DNA of 39,304 bases from Flavobacteriales bacterium (GTDB lineage Bacteria > Bacteroidota > Bacteroidia > Flavobacteriales_D > Crocinitomicaceae): NCBI GenBank assembly GCA_947463385.1, contig CANHSL010000013.1, forward strand, positions 1-39,304. The letters run 5' to 3'. The position numbers were made by a program, and so were the translations under genes. The notes under the pieces were generated by a model. It was not told where the DNA came from and ran no database searches. It saw only the letters and a list, made by a program, of their open reading frames with translations. Positions 9,104-18,065 of the stretch are shown in pieces; the stretch's first letter is position 1, and every line of letters starts with the position of its first letter.

Positions 9104-9928
9104 TTATTTTTTTCTTCTTTCTATAATGAACTTATTCGAATACTTAGTTTTAGATCTAGTTTTGTATCCTTTTGCTGGCATACCATTTCTAGATCGTGGA
9201 TGACCTCCGGAATTTCTTCCTTCACCACCACCCATCGGGTGATCCACTGGATTCATTACCACACCACGTACACGTGGTCGACGACCCAACCATCTTGAAC
9301 GACCTGCTTTACCTGAACGCTCTAGGTTATGTTCACCATTGGATACTACACCAACTGTTGCTAAACAAGTAACAAGTACCATACGTGTTTCACCAGAAGG
9401 CATTTTTACTACTGCGAACTTACCTTCACGTGCATTCAATTGACCATAAGTACCAGCACCACGAGCAATAGACCCACCTTTACCAGGCATCAACTCAATG
9501 TTATGAATCAGGGTACCTAATGGAACATCAGATAAATACATTGCATTTCCAACGTTAGGAGTAGCTGTTCTACCGGCAGTAACTGTATCACCTACTTTCA
9601 ATCCATTTGGTGCGATAATATAACGTTTCTCACCATCTGCATAATAAAGCAACGCAATGTTAGCAGTTCGATTTGGATCATATTCTATCGCCTTTACGGT
9701 TGCAGGAATATCAAACTTATTTCGTTTGAAATCTACGATACGATACTTTTGTTTGTGCCCTCCCCCGATGTAACGCATAGTCATACGTCCATCATTGTTA
9801 CGGCCACCAGATTTAGTACCACCTTTAACAAGGCTTTTCTCTGGTTTCGACGCGGTAATTACCGACATGTCGATAGCCACTTTGTGACGTTGACCAGGGG
9901 TTGTTGGTTTAAACTTTCTAACGCTCAT
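9104..9928 (-). CDS. rplB: 50S ribosomal protein L2
   Basis: A uL2 protein of 274 residues, the largest and among the most conserved 23S binders. It is needed for subunit association and peptidyl transfer. Visible signatures are [40 protein letters not shown], and the C-terminal [20 protein letters not shown]. The last contains the conserved His of VDHP next to the catalytic centre. It is 7 bases after rplW and 6 before rpsS. Confidence 0.99.
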   Translation of the reverse strand: MSVRKFKPTTPGQRHKVAIDMSVITASKPEKSLVKGGTKSGGRNNDGRMTMRYIGGGHKQKYRIVDFKRNKFDIPATVKAIEYDPNRTANIALLYYADGEKRYIIAPNGLKVGDTVTAGRTATPNVGNAMYLSDVPLGTLIHNIELMPGKGGSIARGAGTYGQLNAREGKFAVVKMPSGETRMVLVTCLATVGVVSNGEHNLERSGKAGRSRWLGRRPRVRGVVMNPVDHPMGGGEGRNSGGHPRSRNGMPAKGYKTRSKTKYSNKFIIERRKK

Positions 9929-9935
9929 TGCTCAA

Positions 9936-10232
9936 TTAATAGTTGTTAAACAAATCAATGGTTTCACCATCTTTGATTGAAACTACAGCCTTCTTCCATT
10001 GTTTGCTTCGTTGCTCAACAATGCCTTTGTTTGTATATTTCACAGAAGATTTTCCACCGCCATAATTTTGTGTACGCACCTCTGTGACGTGGACTCCGTA
10101 CATTTTCTCGACAGCATGTTTTATTTCAAGCTTATTCGCTTTGCGATCCACTTCAAAAGTGAATGCATTTCTAGCCTCAGAAGCAAATGTTGCTTTCTCT
10201 GTAATTATCGGCTTTTTAATTATTCCTTGCAT
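9936..10232 (-). CDS. rplW: 50S ribosomal protein L23
   Basis: A uL23 protein of 98 residues at the peptide exit, the docking site for trigger factor and SRP. The segments IIKKPIITEKATFASEARNA and FEVDRKANKLEIKHAVEKMY, then VTEVRTQNYGG, fit the family. It is 13 bases after rplD and 7 before rplB. Confidence 0.98.
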   Translation of the reverse strand: MQGIIKKPIITEKATFASEARNAFTFEVDRKANKLEIKHAVEKMYGVHVTEVRTQNYGGGKSSVKYTNKGIVEQRSKQWKKAVVSIKDGETIDLFNNY

Positions 10233-10245
10233 GACCCTGGATCAA

Positions 10246-10872
10246 TTAATTTAAAATTTCTTCAATACGACTAATCGCCGTTTGGGTTACTAAAACTTTA
10301 CGTGCGTTCAACACGTCATAGGTATTAAAAGATTCTACCGTCACCACCTTAACTTTTTTCAAGTTTCTAGCCGCTAAGTAAACAGCATCATTCTTATCAC
10401 CTAAAATCAATAACACCTTCTGATTGTCTAATGAAAGTGCAGACACCATAGAAACAAAATCTTTTGTTTTGATTGCATCCATCTTTACATCTTCTAATAC
10501 CATTAAAGCATCATTTTTCATCTGATATGAAAAGGCTGATTTTCTCGCTAATCTTTTAAGCTTAACATTCAATTTGAACGAGTAATTTCTTGGTCTTGGT
10601 CCAAAAATTCGGCCACCACCTACACGAGTACCAGATTTTGCGCTACCTGCTCTTGCACCGCCTGTACCTTTTTGCTTCTTAAGCTTCTTGGTTGACCCTG
10701 CAATTTCATTTCGCTCTTTTGTCTTGTGTGTTCCTTGTCTGCGATTCGCTAAATGTTGTTTAACATCTAGATATATCGAATGGTTATTTGGCTCTATACC
10801 AAACACCTCATCAGAGAGATTTGCTTTCGCTGAAGACGCCTTACCGCTTACGCTATATACTTTCGCTTCCAT
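10246..10872 (-). CDS. rplD: 50S ribosomal protein L4
   Basis: A uL4 protein of 208 residues. A globular domain lies on the solvent side, and an extended loop (KLKKQKGTGGARAGSAKSG, then GGGRIFGPRPRNY) reaches the exit-tunnel constriction opposite L22. In Escherichia coli L4 also represses the S10 operon. Its ATG overlaps the rplC stop as TAATG, implying coupled synthesis of L3 and L4. It is followed by rplW after 13 bases. Confidence 0.98.
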   Translation of the reverse strand: MEAKVYSVSGKASSAKANLSDEVFGIEPNNHSIYLDVKQHLANRRQGTHKTKERNEIAGSTKKLKKQKGTGGARAGSAKSGTRVGGGRIFGPRPRNYSFKLNVKLKRLARKSAFSYQMKNDALMVLEDVKMDAIKTKDFVSMVSALSLDNQKVLLILGDKNDAVYLAARNLKKVKVVTVESFNTYDVLNARKVLVTQTAISRIEEILN

Positions 10873-11486
10873 TACTTATAAATTGTTACATAAGAATTAT
10901 TCGCTCCTGGAATAGATCCTTTAATGATTAATATATTGCGATCCGCCAACACCTTAAGAATCTCAAGATTTGATTGTGTACGCTGCTTATTTCCCATTTG
11001 TCCTGCCATGCGCATTCCTTTGAATACACGCGCTGGATATGAACATGCTCCGATTGAACCTGGTGCACGTAAACGGTTGTGCTGACCATGAGTTGATTGT
11101 CCAACACCACCAAAGTTGTGTCTTCTAACTACTCCTTGAAACCCTTTACCTTTTGAGGTACCTGCAACATCAACAAATTCACCTTCTTCGAAAATACTCA
11201 CGTTAATTTCATCTCCGGCATTGCAACTTTCGAATCCTTTAAACTCAACCAATTTCGATTTTGGTGTTGTATTTGCTTTTTTGAAGTGACCTTTCAATGC
11301 ATTCGGGGTGTTCTTCTCTTTGCGATTTCCAAAACCCAATTGAACAGCATCATACCCATCACGGTCGATTGTTTTAACTTGAGTTACTACGCAGGGACCA
11401 GCTTCAACAAGCGTGCATGGCTGTGATTTGCCCTCGGCACTATAGATGCTAGTCATTCCGATTTTTCGTCCAATAATTCCTGACAT
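10872..11486 (-). CDS. rplC: 50S ribosomal protein L3
   Basis: A uL3 protein of 204 residues, an early assembly protein whose loop approaches the peptidyl transferase centre. [20 protein letters not shown] starts it. [20 protein letters not shown], then [17 protein letters not shown] and [20 protein letters not shown], are the family signature. The conserved Gln of GxMGxxxxTxxN-like loops is retained. It is 18 bases after rpsJ and overlaps rplD by one base. Confidence 0.98.
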   Translation of the reverse strand: MSGIIGRKIGMTSIYSAEGKSQPCTLVEAGPCVVTQVKTIDRDGYDAVQLGFGNRKEKNTPNALKGHFKKANTTPKSKLVEFKGFESCNAGDEINVSIFEEGEFVDVAGTSKGKGFQGVVRRHNFGGVGQSTHGQHNRLRAPGSIGACSYPARVFKGMRMAGQMGNKQRTQSNLEILKVLADRNILIIKGSIPGANNSYVTIYK

Positions 11487-11504
11487 AACTAATTTAACTT
11501 AAGA

Positions 11505-11810
11505 TTATACTTTAATTTCTACATCAACGCCACTTGGCAACTCCAATTTCATCAACGCATCTACAGTTTTTGATGAACTGCTGTAGATGTCCAACAAACG
11601 CTTGTATGCACACAATTCAAACTGCTCACGCGCCTTTTTGTTAACGTGTGGAGAACGTAATACCGTGTAAATACGCTTGTGGGTTGGTAATGGAATAGGA
11701 CCACTTACAACGGCACCTGTAGCTTTTACAGTCTTTACAATTTTCTCAGCAGACTTGTCTACTAGATTGTGATCGTAAGACTTTAATTTTATTCTAATTT
11801 TCTGACTCAT
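11505..11810 (-). CDS. rpsJ: 30S ribosomal protein S10
   Basis: A uS10 protein of 101 residues. Besides its place in the 30S head, S10 (NusE) pairs with NusB in transcription antitermination and links RNA polymerase to the ribosome through NusG. Motifs are [40 protein letters not shown] and a C-terminal [11 protein letters not shown]. It lies directly 25 bases after fusA; in many other bacteria tuf stands between them. Confidence 0.98.
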   Translation of the reverse strand: MSQKIRIKLKSYDHNLVDKSAEKIVKTVKATGAVVSGPIPLPTHKRIYTVLRSPHVNKKAREQFELCAYKRLLDIYSSSSKTVDALMKLELPSGVDVEIKV

Positions 11811-11835
11811 TTCTTTTCAATTTTATGCTGAAAAA

Positions 11836-13926
11836 TTACTTCGCTTTTGAAATTACATCCTCTGCTACATTCTTAGGCGCTGCAGCGTAGTGAGAAAACT
11901 CCATGGAAGACGTTGCTCGTCCAGAAGTGATGGTACGTAACTGCGTTACATAACCAAACATTTCTGATAATGGAACATCTGCCTTAAGCACCTTAGCTCC
12001 GGCACGGTCATCCATTCCGGTAGGCATTCCACGTCGTCTATTTAAATCTCCTTGAACATCTCCAAAATAATCTTCTGGTGTTACCACCTCCATTTTCATG
12101 ATTGGCTCCAAGAGGATAGGTGAACATGCCTTCAATGCAGCACGGTACGCCATTTTCGCACACAATTCGAATGAAAGTGAGTCGGAGTCAACTGCGTGGA
12201 ATGAACCATCAATTAATTCAACTTTCATTGATTCAAGTGGGAATCCTGCTAATACCCCGTTTTTCATTGATTCTCTGAATCCTTTCTCAACTGAAGGAAT
12301 AAATTCTCTTGGAATATTACCACCTTTGATGCTGTTAATGAACTCAAGACCTTTCTTCTCTGGATTATCTTGATGCGAAATTTTTACCAAAATATCGGCA
12401 AATTTTCCACGACCACCAGTTTGCTTCTTGTAAACTTCACGGTGTTCAGTTGAACCGGCAATAGCCTCACGGTATGCCACTTGAGGAGCACCCTGATTAA
12501 CCTCTACCTTAAATTCTCTTTTTAACCGATCCACAATAATTTCTAAGTGAAGCTCACCCATACCTGAAATGATTGTTTGACCAGTGTCCTCATCTGTATT
12601 CACACGGAATGTTGGATCTTCTTCTGATAACTTAGATAACCCAATGGATAAACGATCGGTATCTGCTTGCGTTTTAGGCTCAATTGCTAACCCAATAACT
12701 GGATCCGGGAAAACCATTGACTCAAGGATGATCGGTGCATTTTCTGCACACAAGGTATCCCCTGTTTTAATGTCTTTAAATCCAACGACTGCACCAATAT
12801 CACCAGCACCTAATTCTGGTACTTGATTTTGCTTATTGGCATGCATTTGGAAGATTCGAGAAATACGCTCTTTATTTTCAGATCGTGTATTCAATACGTA
12901 CGAACCAGCGTCTAATTTACCAGAGTAAACCCGAGTAAAACATAATCTACCAACGAATGGGTCCGTAGCAATTTTAAACGCTAATGCCGCAAATGGTTCA
13001 TCATACGAAGGTTTTCTTGTTACTTCCTCGTCCGTTTTAGGATTAATTCCTGTAATTGCCTCTACGTCAAGTGGAGAAGGTAAAATTTCCATTACCATAT
13101 CCAACATGGCTTGAACTCCTTTATTCTTAAAAGAAGAACCACACATCATAGGAACTACTTTACCTGAAATTGTAGCTTGACGTAATGCATCAAGAATTTC
13201 ACGCTCCGTTAACGAATTCTCGTCTTCGAAATATTTCTCCATTAAGGTCTCATCGAACTCAGCCACTGCTTCTAACAGTTTACCACGTAATTCACGTGCC
13301 TCATCGATAATATCCGCGGGAATTTCAACTTCTTGAAAGGTCATTCCATAATCATCCTCGTTCCAAACAATTCCACGGAAATTGATTAAATCAACCACAC
13401 CTCTGAAATTGTCTTCTTCACCAATGTTGATTTGTAAAGGTAATGCATGGCTACCTAACATGTCCTTAACTTGTTTACACACTTTAAGGAAGTCTGCACC
13501 TTGACGGTCCATTTTGTTTACAAAACCAATACGTGGTACATTGTAGTTGTTGGCCAAACGCCAGTTGGTTTCAGATTGTGGCTCAACACCATCTACGGCT
13601 GAAAATAAAAACACTAAGCCGTCAAGTACACGAAGGGAACGGTTAACTTCAACCGTAAAATCAACGTGTCCTGGGGTATCAATAATGTTAACATGATATG
13701 GCGTGCCTCTGTAATTCCAAGTTAATGTGGTTGCAGCTGAAGTAATGGTAATACCTCGCTCCTGCTCTTGCTCCATCCAATCCATGGTTGCAGCTCCATC
13801 ATGAACCTCACCGATTTTGTGGTTTACTCCACCATAAAACAAAATTCGCTCTGTAGTTGTAGTTTTACCTGCATCAATGTGTGCAGCAATTCCAATGTTT
13901 CTAGTGTATTTAAGATCTCTTGCCAT
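11836..13926 (-). CDS. fusA: Elongation factor G
   Basis: The translocation GTPase of 696 residues. The G domain carries the P-loop AAHIDAGKT (residues 14-22), RGITI in switch I (about 57-61), DTPGH at 83-87 and NKMD at 137-140. Domains II-V follow, with GMGELHLEI of domain III and the domain IV/V segments [14 protein letters not shown] and [12 protein letters not shown]. It is 3 bases after rpsG and 25 before rpsJ, the str-block order rpsL-rpsG-fusA. No truncation. Confidence 0.99.
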   Translation of the reverse strand: MARDLKYTRNIGIAAHIDAGKTTTTERILFYGGVNHKIGEVHDGAATMDWMEQEQERGITITSAATTLTWNYRGTPYHVNIIDTPGHVDFTVEVNRSLRVLDGLVFLFSAVDGVEPQSETNWRLANNYNVPRIGFVNKMDRQGADFLKVCKQVKDMLGSHALPLQINIGEEDNFRGVVDLINFRGIVWNEDDYGMTFQEVEIPADIIDEARELRGKLLEAVAEFDETLMEKYFEDENSLTEREILDALRQATISGKVVPMMCGSSFKNKGVQAMLDMVMEILPSPLDVEAITGINPKTDEEVTRKPSYDEPFAALAFKIATDPFVGRLCFTRVYSGKLDAGSYVLNTRSENKERISRIFQMHANKQNQVPELGAGDIGAVVGFKDIKTGDTLCAENAPIILESMVFPDPVIGLAIEPKTQADTDRLSIGLSKLSEEDPTFRVNTDEDTGQTIISGMGELHLEIIVDRLKREFKVEVNQGAPQVAYREAIAGSTEHREVYKKQTGGRGKFADILVKISHQDNPEKKGLEFINSIKGGNIPREFIPSVEKGFRESMKNGVLAGFPLESMKVELIDGSFHAVDSDSLSFELCAKMAYRAALKACSPILLEPIMKMEVVTPEDYFGDVQGDLNRRRGMPTGMDDRAGAKVLKADVPLSEMFGYVTQLRTITSGRATSSMEFSHYAAAPKNVAEDVISKAK

Positions 13927-13929
13927 TTC

Positions 13930-14400
13930 TTAGAATCTAAAATGTGAAAATGCTTTGTTTGCTTCGGCCATTCTGATGGTATCTTCTTTCTTCTTGAAAG
14001 CAGCACCCTCTTCTTTGGAAGCTGCAATAATTTCTGCAGCTAACTTTTGTGACATCGTTTTCTCGTTACGCTTGCGAGCATAACCAATCAACCACTTCAT
14101 TGCTAGGGATGACTTTCGTTCCTCACGCACTGGCGTTGGAATTTGAAACGTAGCTCCACCAACTCTTCGGCTTCTAACCTCAACACTCGGTGTAACATTT
14201 TCAATTGCTTTTCTCCATACCTCAAGACCTGGGGTATCTTCAATCTTTTTTTCTACGAGCTCTATCGCATCGTAGAATATTTTAAACGCCAAACTCTTCT
14301 TTCCGGAATACATTAAATTATTCACAAACTTGGTAACAACCTGTTCGTTGAATTTTGGATCCGGGAGGATGGCAATTTTTTTCGCTTTTCTTCTTCTCAT
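13930..14400 (-). CDS. rpsG: 30S ribosomal protein S7
   Basis: A uS7 protein of 156 residues, the nucleator of the 30S head, next to the E site. [20 protein letters not shown] starts it. [40 protein letters not shown] and [12 protein letters not shown] are standard. It follows rpsL by 32 bases and precedes fusA by 3. S7 is the feedback regulator of the str operon in Escherichia coli, through a structure in the rpsL-rpsG gap; the 32-base gap here shows no strong hairpin. Confidence 0.98.
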   Translation of the reverse strand: MRRRKAKKIAILPDPKFNEQVVTKFVNNLMYSGKKSLAFKIFYDAIELVEKKIEDTPGLEVWRKAIENVTPSVEVRSRRVGGATFQIPTPVREERKSSLAMKWLIGYARKRNEKTMSQKLAAEIIAASKEEGAAFKKKEDTIRMAEANKAFSHFRF

Positions 14401-14432
14401 CGCTTAAAAATTATCGCTGATTGACAACTATA

Positions 14433-14810
14433 TTATTTTTGCTTAGGTCGTTTAGTACCATATTTTGAACGTCGCTGAGAACGCCCTTGAACACCCGCTG
14501 TATCTTCAGCGCCGCGAACAATATGGTAACGAACTCCTGGTAGATCTTTAACACGACCACCACGAACTAATACTAGGGAGTGCTCCTGAAGGTTGTGACC
14601 TTCACCTCCGATATAAGCATTGACCTCGCGTCCGTTAGTTAAACGAACCCGAGCCACTTTACGCATGGCAGAATTTGGCTTTTTTGGAGTGGTTGTATAC
14701 ACACGAACACATACTCCCTTTCGTTGAGGACATGAATCAAGTGCAGCAGACTTACTTTTCTTCACTACCGCCGTTCTTCCTTTGCGAACTAACTGTTGAA
14801 TAGTTGGCAT
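14433..14810 (-). CDS. rpsL: 30S ribosomal protein S12
   Basis: A uS12 protein of 125 residues at the decoding centre, and the first gene of the fused operon. [12 protein letters not shown] opens it. The two loops where streptomycin resistance arises, [13 protein letters not shown] and [13 protein letters not shown], both keep the wild-type lysines. The PNS segment and the conserved Asp (of KDLPG, the methylthiolation site in other bacteria) are present. The promoter and a small hairpin lie 33-85 bases upstream of its ATG. Confidence 0.99.
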   Translation of the reverse strand: MPTIQQLVRKGRTAVVKKSKSAALDSCPQRKGVCVRVYTTTPKKPNSAMRKVARVRLTNGREVNAYIGGEGHNLQEHSLVLVRGGRVKDLPGVRYHIVRGAEDTAGVQGRSQRRSKYGTKRPKQK

Positions 14811-14842
14811 AAAAATACTCTTAATTTAACAATATATAAATA

Positions 14843-14861
14843 CCTCAAACGCTCTTTGAGG
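14843..14861 (-). other. Hairpin at the 5' end of the rpsL leader
   Basis: In the minus-strand sense the arms CCTCAAA and TTTGAGG form a perfect 7-bp stem with the 5-base loop GAGCG. It begins about 5 bases downstream of the promoter -7 element, so it should be at or within a few bases of the transcript 5' end. The rest of the leader up to the ATG is A/T rich and without a Shine-Dalgarno sequence. It might protect the 5' end or serve as a regulatory leader; the role is inferred. Confidence 0.6.
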
Positions 14862-14865
14862 GGTG

Positions 14866-14895
14866 CAAAGATACAAGCTTAAATTAATTACACAA
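14866..14895 (-). promoter_or_regulatory. Promoter of the ribosomal protein operon
   Basis: Reading the minus strand, TTG (14895-14893) is followed by exactly 19 bases and then TATCTTTG (14873-14866), with CA next. This matches the Bacteroidota housekeeping consensus TTG-N19-TAnnTTTG with no mismatch. The transcript should start near 14860, about 50 bases before the rpsL ATG. It is the only clear promoter I see upstream of the 30-gene run. Confidence 0.85.
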
Positions 14896-15015
14896 TAGGA
14901 AAAGTGAAAAACTTTGAAATATTTAATAGAAAAATAAGTATTTCCTGATTTTCACAGCGGTTGGTTACCGATCAGCGCCTTGTATTATACAGAATTAACC
15001 CTTTAAACAAAAGGT

Positions 15016-16770
15016 CTAATGAAAAATATGTAAAAAGCCCGCGAGTAAGAACTTGGTTCGTTCTTGGTCGTCGTATGCGTACTTTTCACTGTCGGGTAAT
15101 ATCGTATAAAAGTATACCCCATCAGAAAGTTCTTTGCCGTTATCGGCTATGCCAGACCAATCATTTTGGTATGCATCATTTTGATAAACTAAATTACCCC
15201 ATCGATTAAACACCCTCAACTGCACGGCATTGTAGTCTTCTAGATGTTGAATTATGAAAACCTCGTTTGTTTGATCACCATTTAATGTTAACACATTAGG
15301 AGCAACTAGCGGACATTGATTAAAGACAGCAATTGGATCAATAATAGCCGTTTTACCACATTGATCTTGCACCTCTATAGAAAATAAATTTTGGTTCGGC
15401 GCCAACAAGGAACCTGACAATGTGATGGTGTCACTGTTTGGAAAAACTCCAGGCGACCAATTATATTGATACGGTGGTAAACCAAAACTAACCGAGCAAC
15501 CAAGCCAAGGGACCTCGCCTCCCCCAACACAAACATTTACAGAATCCAGGGCTACAAGTTGTAAGGGTTGATAATCGACTAAGTTAAGTGTAATCGAAGT
15601 GGTGTCGAAGGTGCCATCGCAGGGATTGGGAACGATAACACTAAAGAATACTGTTTCGGTTGATTCAACCAAGGTATCCAACAATGCTTCAACAGCAATG
15701 GTATCTGAAAACACACCTGTAGGAATGGTTAGTGAGGCGGGAATGAATGGATAATCAGTGCCATTTGTGGCTGTTCCACCTAAACCAATTTGCACAATTA
15801 AGTTCGATGTAGTATCTGTTCTTGATATTATAAACCCTGCAAAACCGCAATCCTCAACCAGTTGGGGTGGTCCTGTAATATTAACAGCAATCGGTATATC
15901 CACCTGACAAATGACTACTCTAAACGCGAAGGTTCTAATCTTTGAATTTATTAACACCCCATTTCTAAATTCGTTTACCCTTACCCCAGCAACAAAATTC
16001 CCAATGTTGTTTGGCGTGAAAGACATCATACCCGTTTGGGCATTTATTGTAATTGATGAGCCCACACCAAAAGGAACGAGGGTGGAAAATCCGGGATTCC
16101 ATGCTACCCCTGCATATGGAGGGGGCGATTCGGGGTTAGGGATTACATTAGCTATACTTCCACCGAGTAAGGGGTCTGCTAGCTCATAAGTGAGGGAATC
16201 ACCATCCGGATCAAAAGCAACATGGTCAAAGTTCAGGGTGTTTTGTGCGCAAAGCACCAAGGGGGGATAATTTGTGAATCGCGCACCCTGATTATACACT
16301 GGAGTTAATGCACTCCCTGGAATAAACGTTGTTAATGTGATTCCATTATTTCCGGGATCTACGATATTGTCTATATTATTTGCCCAACAGCATCGTTGAT
16401 AAGATATATGATACCCGGATGGATTGAATGGTAATTGAATGGTATCAATATAAATTCCTTTTTCAACACAAATATTATTTGGCGGGGTTACGCAAGGGTC
16501 ATCGTACACAATGGGTAAAATTGAACTGGAGAATAAGGAAACAAATTCTTCTGAATAAAATGTTCCATCTTCATTGAATATCGTATAAACGAGCGGGTTG
16601 TCATAGGCCGTTGCACTGTTACAATCTCTATAAATCTCAAAAGTTACTTTATAAAAACCGTTCCCTAAGGAATCGTAATAAATTTCACCGCCAAGAATAT
16701 GTGTAGCCTTAACCTGATTGGTTAACACACAAATCAATGCAAAACAAAAACCTAATACTAATTTTCTCAT
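15016..16770 (-). CDS. Secreted Calx-beta protein with type B T9SS sorting domain
   Basis: A 584-residue exported protein. A signal peptide (about residues 1-22) precedes ATHILGGEIYYDSLGNG, the start of a family widespread in Bacteroidota with large surface proteins. A Cys-rich N-terminal half includes QRCCWANN. Residues about 303-398 look like a Calx-beta fold (GGTATNGTDYPFIPASLTIP, then LVESTETVFFSV). The last 95 residues form a gliding-motility-type (CHU_C, type B) sorting domain: NVLTLNGDQTNEVF, FNRWGNLVYQND, GVYFYTI. So it is probably carried by T9SS to the surface or medium. It follows the PKD protein gene by 14 bases, so the two form an operon. The substrate or binding partner cannot be read from sequence. 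Confidence 0.85.
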   Translation of the reverse strand: MRKLVLGFCFALICVLTNQVKATHILGGEIYYDSLGNGFYKVTFEIYRDCNSATAYDNPLVYTIFNEDGTFYSEEFVSLFSSSILPIVYDDPCVTPPNNICVEKGIYIDTIQLPFNPSGYHISYQRCCWANNIDNIVDPGNNGITLTTFIPGSALTPVYNQGARFTNYPPLVLCAQNTLNFDHVAFDPDGDSLTYELADPLLGGSIANVIPNPESPPPYAGVAWNPGFSTLVPFGVGSSITINAQTGMMSFTPNNIGNFVAGVRVNEFRNGVLINSKIRTFAFRVVICQVDIPIAVNITGPPQLVEDCGFAGFIISRTDTTSNLIVQIGLGGTATNGTDYPFIPASLTIPTGVFSDTIAVEALLDTLVESTETVFFSVIVPNPCDGTFDTTSITLNLVDYQPLQLVALDSVNVCVGGGEVPWLGCSVSFGLPPYQYNWSPGVFPNSDTITLSGSLLAPNQNLFSIEVQDQCGKTAIIDPIAVFNQCPLVAPNVLTLNGDQTNEVFIIQHLEDYNAVQLRVFNRWGNLVYQNDAYQNDWSGIADNGKELSDGVYFYTILPDSEKYAYDDQERTKFLLAGFLHIFH

Positions 16771-16784
16771 ATTTAAATACTTAA

Positions 16785-17981
16785 CTATTCCTCAATCCAA
16801 ACCCTTTCCATCGTTCCATCCTCAAAATACAGTATAAGAATTTGACCCGGTCTTTTTACTGTTACTCTACCACTCAAATCAGTTATTCTGACTATTTTTT
16901 TTGAAGACAACACATTCAAATCATTAATTCCGCCGGTTAAAATAGTTAAGTTTAACGTAACCAAGCTATCACAGGCATTTACATTTGCTGCTGTGTCAAC
17001 GTAAGTCCCCGAAGCTGTATAAACAATCCCGTTGAATGGCCATGTGTAAGGACCTGTGCTAGTTACATTCAATGTTCCGGTTAAAAGTGGTTGAACTGTG
17101 ATTGCCATAACGCTCGTGTCGCAATTAATGCCATTACAAGCAATTAATTGAACGTTGTATGACCCTGGAAAATAATAGCACGCTGGATTGGGATTTTGCA
17201 GGGTGGACGTTTGACCGTTCCCGAAATCCCACGCGAATGTATTTGACCCGGTACTTGTATTGGTAATCGAAATGCAGTCGCCTAAGCAGGGTGTGTCAGT
17301 GGAAAGCATGTAAGAAGCAGTCACTGAAGGTTGAACTGGGGATGTGATTTTCACGTTATTTATAGCTAGGGAAGGGTCTGAACCGGCACCGTCATTATCG
17401 TTATGCCATTCAAATCCAATTCTCAATGTGGAGATATTCGAACAACCAGCGGGCAACAAGGCAACAACACTACTCCAAAGCCCTTGCCCTGAGGCACATG
17501 TTGTACCTGAGTTTATAGCCTGTAAAACAGACCAATTACTTCCACCGTCTACACTATATACTACATTGCCAAAATCAGCTCCTGGCTGCCCAATACCGAT
17601 GTAATCAAAAGACAAATTCAAAACACCAGTATTCATAGTATTTATATTGGCACTGGTGAATGCGCGTTTATTTGTTGTAGCATCAATAAATCCAAGGCCA
17701 CCATCGCCTGCATTATAGGTAGCCCCACTACCAACGCACCATGCACCTTGGCAACTCACATGCAGGGTCTTATTGCCGTTACTGGCAACCCCACAATTAC
17801 CTGCCGCTACCCCACCTTCCGCATCGGAAATAACCCAGTTATTTGCATCTATACCGTTAGCGCCAATTGTAGCATTTAAAGTCCAAGTTGCGGGATTTTC
17901 AAAATCATCTTGCCAAATGACGTTTTGCGCATAAAAAGATACTTGGATTAGCAGTATAGTAAGGAGTAGGTTGTTTTTCAT
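16785..17981 (-). CDS. Secreted PKD-domain protein
   Basis: A 398-residue exported protein with a signal peptide (about 1-19, ending YAQ). Residues 20-215 form a jelly-roll-like adhesion or binding region: WQDDFENPATW near the start, LNLSFDYIGIG, YSVDGGSNWS and SLAINNVKI. A PKD domain covers about 218-297, with FAWDFGNGQTST at 249-260. The last 45 residues (KKIVRITDLSGR, then ILILYFEDGTMERVWIEE) resemble a short C-terminal element common in secreted Bacteroidota proteins, not a canonical type A or B sorting domain. It is the first gene of a two-gene operon with the type B protein. Probably surface or extracellular; no enzyme motif seen. Confidence 0.8.
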   Translation of the reverse strand: MKNNLLLTILLIQVSFYAQNVIWQDDFENPATWTLNATIGANGIDANNWVISDAEGGVAAGNCGVASNGNKTLHVSCQGAWCVGSGATYNAGDGGLGFIDATTNKRAFTSANINTMNTGVLNLSFDYIGIGQPGADFGNVVYSVDGGSNWSVLQAINSGTTCASGQGLWSSVVALLPAGCSNISTLRIGFEWHNDNDGAGSDPSLAINNVKITSPVQPSVTASYMLSTDTPCLGDCISITNTSTGSNTFAWDFGNGQTSTLQNPNPACYYFPGSYNVQLIACNGINCDTSVMAITVQPLLTGTLNVTSTGPYTWPFNGIVYTASGTYVDTAANVNACDSLVTLNLTILTGGINDLNVLSSKKIVRITDLSGRVTVKRPGQILILYFEDGTMERVWIEE

Positions 17982-17997
17982 TTTTTAAAATTTCCTT

Positions 17998-18026
17998 TAA
18001 ATTTAAACGAAATTCAGAATACACAA
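17998..18026 (-). promoter_or_regulatory. Likely promoter of the two-gene secreted-protein operon
   Basis: On the minus strand TTG (18026-18024), an 18-base spacer and TAAATTTA (18005-17998) resemble the Bacteroidota consensus with the final G replaced by A. The transcript would start about 10 bases before the ATG at 17981. It is a weaker match than the rpsL promoter. Confidence 0.4.
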
Positions 18027-18042
18027 GTCCTTGTATAAGAAT

Positions 18043-18050
18043 TACCTTTA
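18043..18050 (+). promoter_or_regulatory. Possible -7 element of the PhoD-like gene
   Basis: TACCTTTA fits TAnnTTTG with one mismatch and lies 15 bases before the ATG at 18066. No TTG is found 18-21 bases upstream. The promoter is therefore weak or activator-dependent, and the call is tentative. Confidence 0.3.
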
Positions 18051-18065
18051 TTTTTAACTAAAAAA

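Noticed and set aside
14956-14975. CGGT/ACCG inverted repeat after the type B protein gene as a terminator
   Set aside because: The stem is only 4 bp and no T-run follows on the minus strand.
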